Below, in pieces: positions 34,109 to 42,534 of a stretch of 64,000 nucleotides of DNA. Numbering within the stretch: the stretch's first letter is position 1; each line of letters begins with the position of its first letter. The notes under the pieces were generated by a model that saw only the letters and a program-made list of their open reading frames with translations, was not told where the DNA came from and ran no database searches. The stretch covers positions 930,001 through 994,000 of the forward strand of contig NZ_UGGU01000003.1 in NCBI RefSeq assembly GCF_900450765.1, given 5' to 3'. The DNA is from Fusobacterium necrogenes (lineage in GTDB: Bacteria; Fusobacteriota; Fusobacteriia; Fusobacteriales; Fusobacteriaceae). The translations under genes were made by a program, and so were the position numbers.

Positions 34109-36241
34109 TTAATTAAAATATCTCCTTACTCCCCAAGAAGCATTTATAACTGCTAAAAATGAAACTCCCACATCAGAAAATATAGCCATCCACATATTCG
34201 CTATTCCAAATACACCTAGAATCATTACTAAAATTTTTATTCCAAGAGCAAAAATAATATTCTGTATAACAACTTTTCTATTTATCTTAGCAATTTTTAA
34301 CAACTCCACAATTTTAGATGGCTCATCTTTCATAATTACAATATCAGCAGCTTCAACAGCTATATCACTTCCTTCTCCTCCCATTGCTACTCCAATATCA
34401 GCAAGTGATAAAACAGGAGCATCATTAATTCCATCACCTGCAAATATAACCTTTTTATTTTTTCCTGTCATAATATTTTGTAATTTTTCAACTTTATTTT
34501 GTGGAAGTAATTGTGCAAAAATATTTTTTGAAGAGATACCTAATTTCTCTCCAATTTTATTAGCTATATTTTGATTATCCCCTGTCAATATGTAACTTTC
34601 TATACCAAGTTTTTTTAATTTTGTAATAGTTGCCAAAGAATCTTCTTTAACTTCATCACTTATATATATGTATCCCAAAAATTTCATATCTTTTGCTACA
34701 TATATTACACTTCCAGCATATTCCTTCTCTATACATTCTATTTTATATTCTTTCATGAGTTTATAGTTTCCTACTAAAATTTCCTTTCCTTCATAATATG
34801 CTACTACACCAAAACCACTTAACTCCTTATATCCTTCAAGGAAAGTTTCATCTATATCTTCAATATCAACTTGAGACAATATAGCTTTTCCAATTGGATG
34901 ATTAGAATATAACTCTCCTATTTGAGCAGTTCTTAATAATTCCACTTGCTCACAATTTATATTTTCTAAAAAATCTATTTTAAATCTCCCTTTAGTCAGT
35001 GTTCCTGTCTTATCAAATACTACTGTTCCTACATCATTAAGAGCTTCTAAATAATTCCCACCTTTTATCAATATTCCTTGCTTTGATGCTATTCCAATAC
35101 TAGTAAAAAAAGTAAGTGGAACAGATATAACTAGAGCACAAGGACAAGAAATAACTAAAAATATTAGTGCTCTTGAAAACCAAAGAGAAAAATCTCCAAA
35201 TATAATTGGGAAAAAAACTCCAACTATAATAGCTAATATAACTACAATAGGAGTATAATATCTTGCAAATTTAGTAATAAATTTTTCTGATTCAGCCTTT
35301 TTATTACTAGCACCCTCTACCATTTCTATTATTTTATTGATAGTGGAATCTGAAAAAAGTTTAGTTACCTTAACTTCTAAAATACCATTACCATTCAAAC
35401 TACCACTTAGTACCTCACTACTCACTACTACCTCTAATGGAAGAGATTCTCCAGTCAAAGCCGAGGTATTCAAAGTACTCTCTCCTTTTATAACAATTCC
35501 ATCAACTGGAATTTTTTCTCCAGCCTTAATAACAATAATATCTCCTTTTTTTAATTTTTTAGGAGATATCGTTATTAGTTCACCATTACTTTGCTTTAAG
35601 TTGGCATAATCAGGTCTAATATCTAAAAGTTTTTCAATAGATTTCCTCGAATTAGATACAGCTTGATCCTGAAAATACTCTCCAATCTTATAAAATAACA
35701 TAACTCCAACAGCTTCAATAGTTTCATTTAAATAAAAAGCTCCAAAAGTAGCTATTGTCATTAAAAAATTTTCATCCAAAAAGTTTTTCTTACTCATATT
35801 TTTAAAAGATTTTAAAATGACATCCCAACCTAAAATAATATAAGTAATAACAGAAAGAATAATTCGTAAATTATAAGATATATTAATAGCTAAAATTGCT
35901 CCAACAAACAAAATCATTCCTAAAATTATAGTTATTTGCTCTATCTTTTCCTTCTTTTCCTCTTCTATTTTTTCAATTACTTTCTTTCTTAGCTCCTCTT
36001 CTTCATCATATTCATCTATTTTAAAAATTTTTGTTCCAGGCTCAATAGAATCCGCAAAACGATTAATCGTTCCTAAAAAAGAGTCCTCTTCAAATTTATC
36101 ATCTATCTCTAAAACAAATTTCTTCTTATACAGATCTAGATTAGCATTTAGTACTCCTATCATAGTCCCAGCTTTATGCTGAATTTTGCCTGCACACCCA
36201 GCACAATCTAAATTTTTTACTTCATATTCAATCTTTTTCAT
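34109..36241 (-). CDS. Heavy-metal P1B-type ATPase, Zn/Cd exporter type
   Basis: The 710-residue pump has an N-terminal metal-binding domain with DCAGCAGKI (residues 14-22), TGES-type phosphatase motif LTGESLPLEV, membrane CPC in ISCPCALV, DKTGTLTKG phosphorylation site, HPIGKAI and TGDNQNIANKIG. The last helices carry Asp in FSDVGVSFLAV, as in Zn/Cd/Pb pumps (ZntA/CadA). A TTGACA -35 box lies upstream on the minus strand near 36318. No metalloregulator is adjacent. Metal specificity is inferred from the helix motifs. Confidence 0.92.
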   Translation of the reverse strand: MKKIEYEVKNLDCAGCAGKIQHKAGTMIGVLNANLDLYKKKFVLEIDDKFEEDSFLGTINRFADSIEPGTKIFKIDEYDEEEELRKKVIEKIEEEKKEKIEQITIILGMILFVGAILAINISYNLRIILSVITYIILGWDVILKSFKNMSKKNFLDENFLMTIATFGAFYLNETIEAVGVMLFYKIGEYFQDQAVSNSRKSIEKLLDIRPDYANLKQSNGELITISPKKLKKGDIIVIKAGEKIPVDGIVIKGESTLNTSALTGESLPLEVVVSSEVLSGSLNGNGILEVKVTKLFSDSTINKIIEMVEGASNKKAESEKFITKFARYYTPIVVILAIIVGVFFPIIFGDFSLWFSRALIFLVISCPCALVISVPLTFFTSIGIASKQGILIKGGNYLEALNDVGTVVFDKTGTLTKGRFKIDFLENINCEQVELLRTAQIGELYSNHPIGKAILSQVDIEDIDETFLEGYKELSGFGVVAYYEGKEILVGNYKLMKEYKIECIEKEYAGSVIYVAKDMKFLGYIYISDEVKEDSLATITKLKKLGIESYILTGDNQNIANKIGEKLGISSKNIFAQLLPQNKVEKLQNIMTGKNKKVIFAGDGINDAPVLSLADIGVAMGGEGSDIAVEAADIVIMKDEPSKIVELLKIAKINRKVVIQNIIFALGIKILVMILGVFGIANMWMAIFSDVGVSFLAVINASWGVRRYFN

Positions 36242-36405
36242 TTTAATCTATCCTTTCACATTTTAAATATACTATATACCCCTATATCCTATATAATAAA
36301 TTAACATATTTGATTTTTTTTGTCAAGAAATAATTAAAATAAAATGGACAATATCATCACTCTATGCTAAGATATATTAACAAAATGAACATGAGGTGAA
36401 ATTTT

Positions 36406-37619
36406 ATGAAAGTTAATAAATTATATATAGAAAATCTATTCAAAGATATTATAGAAAAAAATATTTTTATAAAAGGAAGTATTTCTAATCCTGTAAATAA
36501 AAAAGAGAATTCTTCAAAAATAAATTTAAAACTTATAAAAATAAAAAATGAAGTATTTATTCAATTAGAATCTTTTAAAGATAAAAAAGCTTTTCATGAA
36601 AATATTTACTTATTTGATTTTATAGAGAGATTTTCTGAAATTATAGATAAATTTAAACAAATCCTATTAATTACTCAAGGATCAGATTTTCAAATTTTAA
36701 AAGGAAAAAATACTTATAGCTTAAAAGAAACTATAAACAATAGACTTTTAGAATCTTTAGAGCACAATAAAAAGAAAAAATATATTATAGAAGATGGAAA
36801 CTTTACTCCTTTTTTAATAAAACTTGGAATTATGGGAGAAGATGGCTTAGTCTTTAAAAATTCTTACGCTAAATTCAAACAAATTAATAAGTATTTAGAG
36901 TTTATAGATGATACTATCAAAGAGATGCAAAATAAAAAATTGATTAAAAATCATATTAAAATTATAGATTTTGGTTGTGGAAAATCATACCTTACTTTTG
37001 CTTTACAATATTATTTAAATAATATTAAAGAATTTACATATGAAATAATAGGACTTGATTTAAAAAAAGATGTTGTAGAAAAATGTAATAAAATAGTTCA
37101 GGAGTTAAATTGTCAAAATTTAGAATTTTTAACTGGAGATATAAAGGATTTTAATAAATTAAAAGATGTAGATATGGTATTTTCCTTACATGCCTGTAAT
37201 AATGCAACTGATTATGCTTTACTAAAAGGATTAGAGTTAGGAGCTAAAGCTATTTTAGCAGTCCCTTGTTGTCAGCATGAATTCAATGAAAAAATGTCTA
37301 AAAATAAAAATTCAGATTTTTTTTCTACAGAACTACCTTTAGGTAAACACGGAATATTATTTGAAAAATTTACATCTTTAGCTACCGATGCATTTAGAGC
37401 TCAAGCTTTAGAATTATGTGGATTTAAAACTCAAGTTATGGAGTTTATAGATATGGAACATACTCCAAAAAATATTTTAATTAAAGCTATTAAAGAAAAA
37501 ATTTCTAAAGAAAATCTAGAAAAAAATATATTGAATATAGAAAATTCAAATCATATCTTGGAATAGAACCTTTACTAGATGAACTATTATCTCCATACTA
37601 TTTAATAAAATTAAATTAA
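36406..37619 (+). CDS. SAM-dependent methyltransferase with a 3' frameshift
   Basis: The uninterrupted frame (36406-37566, 386 residues) has SAM motif IKIIDFGCGKSYLTFAL near residue 187 and SLHACNNATDYALL, then a VPCCQHEF motif as in GSTCD-like RNA or nucleotide methyltransferases. It stops at TAG 37564-37566. In the +1 frame across 37541-37547 the text continues FKSYLGIEPLLDELLSPYYL to TAA at 37617-37619, a sensible C-terminus. One A lost from the GAAAATTC stretch explains this. It may be a recent mutation or a sequence error; the enzyme body is intact. Confidence 0.78.
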
Positions 37620-37642
37620 ATTCTATAATATAACTACTCAAT

Positions 37643-38491
37643 TTATCCTTGAGTGATTACCTCATATTTTTCTAGTGCTAACTTATATTTTTGTATAAAC
37701 CACTCTTTTAGAGAAAGAGGTTCTATTATTTTTACATCATCTAAAAAATATGCAAAATATCTTTTAGCTTGCTCTTCAGAACATCTAAACTCATAGATAT
37801 TTCCATTTTGAGAGATAGTCTCTGGACGATTGAGTGCAAGGGTAGAGAGAAGTTTTTCTCCCTCCTCTGTCAAAGAAACTTTTATTTTTTTTCCTTGAGA
37901 TAAAAAAGGATCAAAGTTTTTTATTACATTTTCAATAAAATCTTTATTCTCCCACTCCTTTTCCTCTTGAGTTATAAAAATAGTTTTAGTATTACTAAGC
38001 TTATAGTTTTTATATCTCATCTCAAGAAAATCATAGCAAAATATATAGTTTCCTAATTCCAATTTAGAGCTACCAATGTAAAAAGGGAGAATAGAAGTTT
38101 TTCTCTCATCATCAAAGGTAAGCTTTAGAACTCTTTTATTTTTAATTCCATATTTTATACGATTTACAATATCCTCATAGAGAAATAATTCTCTAGAACT
38201 TTTAGATTGATGAGTATATCTATATATCATTTTTCTTATAAAGTCAGCCTCTATCTGAATTTTTTGCTCAGCTAAAATATCATAATAAATATTTCTATTG
38301 TTTTTATTGAGATTGAATTGAATAATCCCTTTGTTATCCTCTTCACTATAAATGTTTTCAATTCTTTCCTCTTTTAATTTGTCAAAGATATAATTTATAA
38401 GAAAGTTTTTAGTAACTTTAAAACTCTGACAATCAGCCTCAATAATATCAATAGCACATTTATTAAGTGTCACACGAATTTTTTTTTCCAT
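37643..38491 (-). CDS. WYL-domain transcriptional regulator
   Basis: This 282-residue protein has a central WYL-like barrel (about residues 115-190) with ILPFYIGSSKLELGNYIFCYDF and the following YKLSNTKTI, in which the W-Y-L triad is degenerate. The C-terminal VSLTEEGEKLLSTLALNRPE and RCSEEQAKRYFAYFLDDVKIIEPLSLKEWF is the usual WCX end. The N-terminal region is not a clear winged helix. WYL proteins bind nucleic acid or nucleotide ligands and often control stress or defence genes. Targets unknown. Confidence 0.75.
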   Translation of the reverse strand: MEKKIRVTLNKCAIDIIEADCQSFKVTKNFLINYIFDKLKEERIENIYSEEDNKGIIQFNLNKNNRNIYYDILAEQKIQIEADFIRKMIYRYTHQSKSSRELFLYEDIVNRIKYGIKNKRVLKLTFDDERKTSILPFYIGSSKLELGNYIFCYDFLEMRYKNYKLSNTKTIFITQEEKEWENKDFIENVIKNFDPFLSQGKKIKVSLTEEGEKLLSTLALNRPETISQNGNIYEFRCSEEQAKRYFAYFLDDVKIIEPLSLKEWFIQKYKLALEKYEVITQG

Positions 38492-38510
38492 TATATAATC
38501 CTTTCAAAAA

Positions 38511-38536
38511 ATATAGAGGAGTTTCCTCCTCTATAT
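38511..38536 (-). terminator. Terminator of the met operon
   Basis: Arms ATATAGAGGAG (38511-38521) and CTCCTCTATAT (38526-38536) have a 4-base loop. On the minus strand T-rich sequence follows. It ends the metNIQ-peptidase transcript. Confidence 0.88.
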
Positions 38537-38575
38537 TGTAACATATTTAAATAGTTTTCAGCTATCTTTTTCTAT

Positions 38576-39754
38576 CTACTGATTTCTTATATTTTTAAAT
38601 TGAGATTTTATTAAATTTAATTTTTCAGGAGAGGTAAGTAGTTCATATCCTAAAATGGCTAAGGCTTTTCCTCCTAAGATTACAGCTTCATTTCCACAAG
38701 ATGATTTAGCAGCTTCAGCAAATTCCAAACTATGCCCTGCAACATCAGAGTTACAAATTTTTATACTAGGCTGAATAGTTGGAATAACTTGGCTAACATT
38801 TCCAACATCAGTAGAACCAATTCCTTTTTTATGTTCTTTACTAACTTCTATTCCTAATCTTTTCATAACATCAACATAAAAATCATCAAATATAGGAGTA
38901 GGTATTACATTATCAACTCTGTTTTGAAAACTTGAAACTTTTTCTTTACAACCTGTCATAGTAGCTGCACCTTTAGCTATTGCAACTACTTTTTCAGTCA
39001 CCTCATCACACCCTTCTTTAGTAGCTGCTCTTATATAAAAACGAGCTTTTGTATAGCTTGGAATAATATTAGGAGCATCTCCACCATGAGTTATGATACC
39101 ATGTATTTTTATATCAGGAGTAAGATGTTGTCTTAAAGTAGCTATTCCATTGAAAAAGTGTAAAAGAGCATCTAAAGCATTCTTTCCTTTTTCAGGACAA
39201 CCTGAAGCATGAGCTGGAGTTCCAAAGAACTCAAAGTCTAAAGGATTTACAGCTAAACTTTTCCCAGTTGTTAAGTTCTCTGTACCTGGATGTATAATCA
39301 TAGCTACATCAATATCTTTAAAAAGGTTTTCCCTAACAAAAGAACCTTTAGCACTTCCATTTTCTCCACCCTCTTCAGCAGGGCAACCAAAAACAATAAC
39401 TTCTCCAGGAGTATTTTTTAAAGCTTCTCCTAGAGCAATAGCTCCAGCTATACTAATACTTCCTATTATATTGTGTCCACAAGCATGCCCTAAGTTTGGA
39501 AGAGCATCATATTCAGCTAAAAAGCTTATCTTAGGATAAGCTCCAAGATGAGATTTTTTTCTAGCTATAAATCCTGTTGGATGCCCAGCTATATTTTTTT
39601 CTATTTCAAAATCATACTCTTTTAAAGTATTTGTAAGCAATTCACAAGCAAAATACTCTTTATTCCCAACCTCTGGATTTTTATGAATCTCTTGGCTCAC
39701 TTCTATAAATTTTTCTCTATTTAAATCAATAAAATCTATAATTTTTCTTTCCAT
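38576..39754 (-). CDS. M20-family amidohydrolase in the methionine operon
   Basis: This 392-residue zinc hydrolase has HACGHN, ECxEEGGENGSAKGSF-type metal ligands, IHPG, HASGCPEKGKNALDA and the HSLEFA end motif. It belongs to the aminoacylase/aminobenzoyl-glutamate/peptidase M20 group. Start ATG 39752-39754 has GGAGTG. It is the last gene of the SAM-riboswitch operon after metQ, so it may release methionine from N-acyl-methionine or a peptide. That is inference from operon membership. Confidence 0.88.
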   Translation of the reverse strand: MERKIIDFIDLNREKFIEVSQEIHKNPEVGNKEYFACELLTNTLKEYDFEIEKNIAGHPTGFIARKKSHLGAYPKISFLAEYDALPNLGHACGHNIIGSISIAGAIALGEALKNTPGEVIVFGCPAEEGGENGSAKGSFVRENLFKDIDVAMIIHPGTENLTTGKSLAVNPLDFEFFGTPAHASGCPEKGKNALDALLHFFNGIATLRQHLTPDIKIHGIITHGGDAPNIIPSYTKARFYIRAATKEGCDEVTEKVVAIAKGAATMTGCKEKVSSFQNRVDNVIPTPIFDDFYVDVMKRLGIEVSKEHKKGIGSTDVGNVSQVIPTIQPSIKICNSDVAGHSLEFAEAAKSSCGNEAVILGGKALAILGYELLTSPEKLNLIKSQFKNIRNQ

Positions 39755-39788
39755 AAATATCACTCCTATTAGTTAACTATTATATTTT

Positions 39789-40601
39789 TTAGAATACAGG
39801 AACAGATGAACCTTTGTAATATTCGATTATTAAATCTTTTATTTTTTGTGATTGATAAACTTCTACTACTCTTTTTACAAGAGGATTATCTTTGTTGTCT
39901 TCTCTACTAGCAATAATATTAAAGTAAGGTTTTAACTTTTCATTTTTAGCATCTTCCAAAAATAATGAGTCTTCTAATGGAGAATAATTAGCTTCTACAG
40001 CAACTCCATTATTTATAACAGCTATATCCACATCATCAATAGATCTAGGAATTTGAGTTGCTACAAGTTCAACAATTTTTAAATTCTTAGGATTAGAGAT
40101 TATATCTTTAATTCTAGGAAATAATCCTGAACCTTCTACTAATTTTATAAGTCCTGCTTCTTGAAGTAGGATTAAGGCTCTTCCAGAGTTAGAGCTATCA
40201 TTAGGTATAGCAACAGTTGAATTATCTTTTAGTTGTGATAAATCTGTAATTTTTTTAGAGTATATCCCCATAGGGGCTATCACAGTATAAGCTATATTTT
40301 CAATAGTTAAATTATGTTCTTTCTTAAAAGTATCAAAGTATATCTCTGTTTGAAAAGCATTTAAATCTATCTCTTTTTCTTGAAGAGCTAAGTTTGGTCT
40401 AATATAATCTCCAAAACTAACAAATTTCAAAGTTATGTTTTCCTTTTTTAATTCATCTCTCACTGTTTCCCAAACAATACTTTCATCTCCATTGATTCCT
40501 AATTTAATTATATTTTCTTGAGAAGTTTTTTCACCACCACAGTTAACAAAAAGTAGTGTTAGAATTGATGTAATAATGATATATTTTAATTTTTTTAACA
40601 T
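39789..40601 (-). CDS. metQ: Methionine-binding lipoprotein MetQ
   Basis: This NlpA-family lipoprotein of 270 residues has Cys 21 in LLFVNCGG. The mature part shows KLGINGDESIVWETVRDEL, VSFGDYIRPNLALQ, AFQTEIYFD and AIPNDSSNSGRALILLQ, the usual MetQ pattern. It captures methionine for MetNI. The lipobox has Asn before Cys, which is uncommon. The gene follows metI by 20 bases and is controlled by the SAM riboswitch at 42388-42478. Confidence 0.95.
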   Translation of the reverse strand: MLKKLKYIIITSILTLLFVNCGGEKTSQENIIKLGINGDESIVWETVRDELKKENITLKFVSFGDYIRPNLALQEKEIDLNAFQTEIYFDTFKKEHNLTIENIAYTVIAPMGIYSKKITDLSQLKDNSTVAIPNDSSNSGRALILLQEAGLIKLVEGSGLFPRIKDIISNPKNLKIVELVATQIPRSIDDVDIAVINNGVAVEANYSPLEDSLFLEDAKNEKLKPYFNIIASREDNKDNPLVKRVVEVYQSQKIKDLIIEYYKGSSVPVF

Positions 40602-40621
40602 AGTATCTCTCCTTTTATATT

Positions 40622-41302
40622 TTAGTGTTTAATTTTTTGAATAAGCTTTTCCCCTATCCATTGTATAGTTGTAATCATAAGAATTAAGATTATAATAGTT
40701 ACTACCATAATATCTGTTTTAAAATGTTGATATCCATATCTGATGGCAAAATCTCCAAGTCCCCCACCACCAACTGTACCAGCTACTGCAGAAAAACTAA
40801 TAAGACTAACTGTTGTAATAATTAGAGCATATATGATTTCTGGTAGAGCTTCTCTTAGAAGAACCCTATAGATTATTTCAAATGGAGAGGAACCCATAGC
40901 ATAAGCTGCTTCAATTACTCCAGAATCTACACTAGATAGAGCTGATTCAATCTGTCTAGCTATAAATGGAGCTGACCCAAAGATTAAAGGGACAATAGCT
41001 CCCTTTAGTCCTATTGTAGTTCCTACTATAAATCTAGTTACTGGGATTAAAGCTGCTAATAGAATAACAAAGGGAATAGACCTCAATATATTTATTATTC
41101 TAGCTAAAGTTGTATTTATAAAGGTATTTTCTAAAATACCATTTTTTTTAGTAACAGCTAGGGCTATTCCTAAAATTATACCAATGAGAGTTGAAATTAT
41201 ACCAGCTATAAATACCATTATAATTGTTTCTCCAAGTGCTGTATAAAGTTCTTCACGATAGTATATTACATTCTCTAAATATTTATATGCAAATTCCAAC
41301 AT
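40622..41302 (-). CDS. metI: Methionine ABC importer permease MetI
   Basis: This 226-residue permease has five helices and the coupling loop EAAYAMGSSPFEIIYRVLLREALPEI, a full EAA motif. SVLISFSAVAGTVGGGGLGDFAIRYGYQHF-like text near the end is the standard MetI C-terminus. It overlaps metN by 20 bases and pairs with MetN and MetQ. Confidence 0.96.
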   Translation of the reverse strand: MLEFAYKYLENVIYYREELYTALGETIIMVFIAGIISTLIGIILGIALAVTKKNGILENTFINTTLARIINILRSIPFVILLAALIPVTRFIVGTTIGLKGAIVPLIFGSAPFIARQIESALSSVDSGVIEAAYAMGSSPFEIIYRVLLREALPEIIYALIITTVSLISFSAVAGTVGGGGLGDFAIRYGYQHFKTDIMVVTIIILILMITTIQWIGEKLIQKIKH

Positions 41303-42317
41303 TTTTTAAAACCTCCGTATCTATATTGTTTTGGTTTAAGTAGTTTATGGCATTTGAAACCTTTTCTTTACTTCCTTCAAATTTAATAATGAGATTTCCA
41401 ATAGATGTTCCTTTAATGATTTCAATATTACCAAAAAGAATACTAGCATCTATATCCAATTCTCTAGAAATTTTTGAAATATAAGCCTCCTCAGCATTTT
41501 CACCTATATATGATAGTTTTATAAAATGCTCATCAGGTTTTGATGGTAGATTTTCAAGATATTCAGATATTTTTTTACTATTAAATATTGTAGAAAGAAA
41601 TTTTTTTGTAATGTCAGCTTTTGGTCTTGAAAATACTTCTACAATATCACCTTGTTCCTTAATTTCTCCATCTTCCATAACTATAACTCTATCACATATT
41701 TCTTTTATTACTTCCATTTGATGTGTTATTAGGATAATTGTAACTCCTAATTCTTGATTAACTTTTTTTAGAAGCTTCAGAATAGAAATTGTAGTTTCAG
41801 GGTCTAGAGCAGAAGTAGCTTCATCACATAGAATTATATCTGGTTTGTTAGCAAGTGCTCTTGCTATACCTACTCTCTGTTTTTGTCCTCCAGATAGTTG
41901 AGATGGATAATTCTCCTTTTTCTCTTTTAAGTTAACTAGTTCAAGTAACTCCTCTACTCTTAAATCTATCTCCTTTTTAGATAAGTTACTTCCCTTTAGT
42001 GGATAGGAGATATTTTTAGAGATGGTTCTACTTTTCATTAGATTAAAGTGTTGAAATATCATTCCTATTTTTTTTCTAATTTCTCGAAGTTCTTTATCAT
42101 TTAGAGTATTTAGTGTGACTCCATTAATGATAACTTCTCCAGTAGTGGGTGGTTCTAAGAGATTTATACATCTGAGTAGTGTACTTTTACCTGCTCCAGA
42201 GTATCCTATAATCCCTACGATTTCCCCAGGATTAAAAGAGAGATTGATATTTTTCAATGCCTCTACTTTTTTTCCATTGTCATAGTAAGTCTTGCTGATG
42301 TTCTTTAGTTCAATCAT
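41283..42317 (-). CDS. metN: Methionine ABC importer ATPase MetN
   Basis: This 344-residue ATPase shows Walker A GYSGAGKST, Q-loop IFQHFNLM, signature LSGGQKQRVGIARAL and Walker B ILCDEATSALD. The C-terminal NIL domain (about 265-344) contains LSYIGENAEEAYISKISREL and senses intracellular methionine to inhibit transport. It is the first gene after the SAM riboswitch, with a TAGGGAGGA ribosome site. Confidence 0.97.
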   Translation of the reverse strand: MIELKNISKTYYDNGKKVEALKNINLSFNPGEIVGIIGYSGAGKSTLLRCINLLEPPTTGEVIINGVTLNTLNDKELREIRKKIGMIFQHFNLMKSRTISKNISYPLKGSNLSKKEIDLRVEELLELVNLKEKKENYPSQLSGGQKQRVGIARALANKPDIILCDEATSALDPETTISILKLLKKVNQELGVTIILITHQMEVIKEICDRVIVMEDGEIKEQGDIVEVFSRPKADITKKFLSTIFNSKKISEYLENLPSKPDEHFIKLSYIGENAEEAYISKISRELDIDASILFGNIEIIKGTSIGNLIIKFEGSKEKVSNAINYLNQNNIDTEVLKNVGICI

Positions 42318-42348
42318 AAAATCCTCCCTAGAAAAAATTATAAAAAAA

Positions 42349-42372
42349 CTCTATTACCATCAAGTAATAGAG
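42349..42372 (-). terminator. Terminator of the SAM riboswitch
   Basis: Arms CTCTATTAC and GTAATAGAG (42349-42357, 42364-42372) are followed on the minus strand by seven T. The loop holds CTTGATGG, complementary to CCATCAAG at the 5' base of the aptamer (42469-42476), a possible antiterminator pairing. Confidence 0.85.
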
Positions 42373-42387
42373 TTGGATACAAAATTA

Positions 42388-42478
42388 GTATCTTCCATCT
42401 GTCTGGAATTAGCACCACATCTATAAGATAGGTTGCTGAAACGTCATAGAGCCAGTCTCTCAGTTTCTCTTGATGGTT
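42388..42478 (-). promoter_or_regulatory. SAM-I (S-box) riboswitch
   Basis: On the minus strand the conserved S-box blocks are all present: ATCAAGAGA, GACTGGC, a GTTTCAGCAACC block, GTGGTGCTAATTCC and TGGAAGATA. Binding of S-adenosylmethionine should favour the downstream terminator and lower expression of metNIQ and the M20 peptidase. Confidence 0.95.
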
Positions 42479-42498
42479 TGTTTTTTGTTGTTGGGGTA

Positions 42499-42528
42499 AT
42501 TATATACCTAAAAATACTATTTTGTCAA
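42499..42528 (-). promoter_or_regulatory. Promoter of the met operon
   Basis: TTGACA (42523-42528) and TATAAT (42499-42504) on the minus strand are 18 bases apart, just before the S-box aptamer. Confidence 0.75.
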
Positions 42529-42534
42529 TATTTT

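Noticed and set aside
36242-36330. CsoR-like copper operator before the P-type ATPase
   Set aside because: TATACCCCTATA text is only a partial match to such boxes, and the pump looks Zn/Cd type; no csoR nearby.
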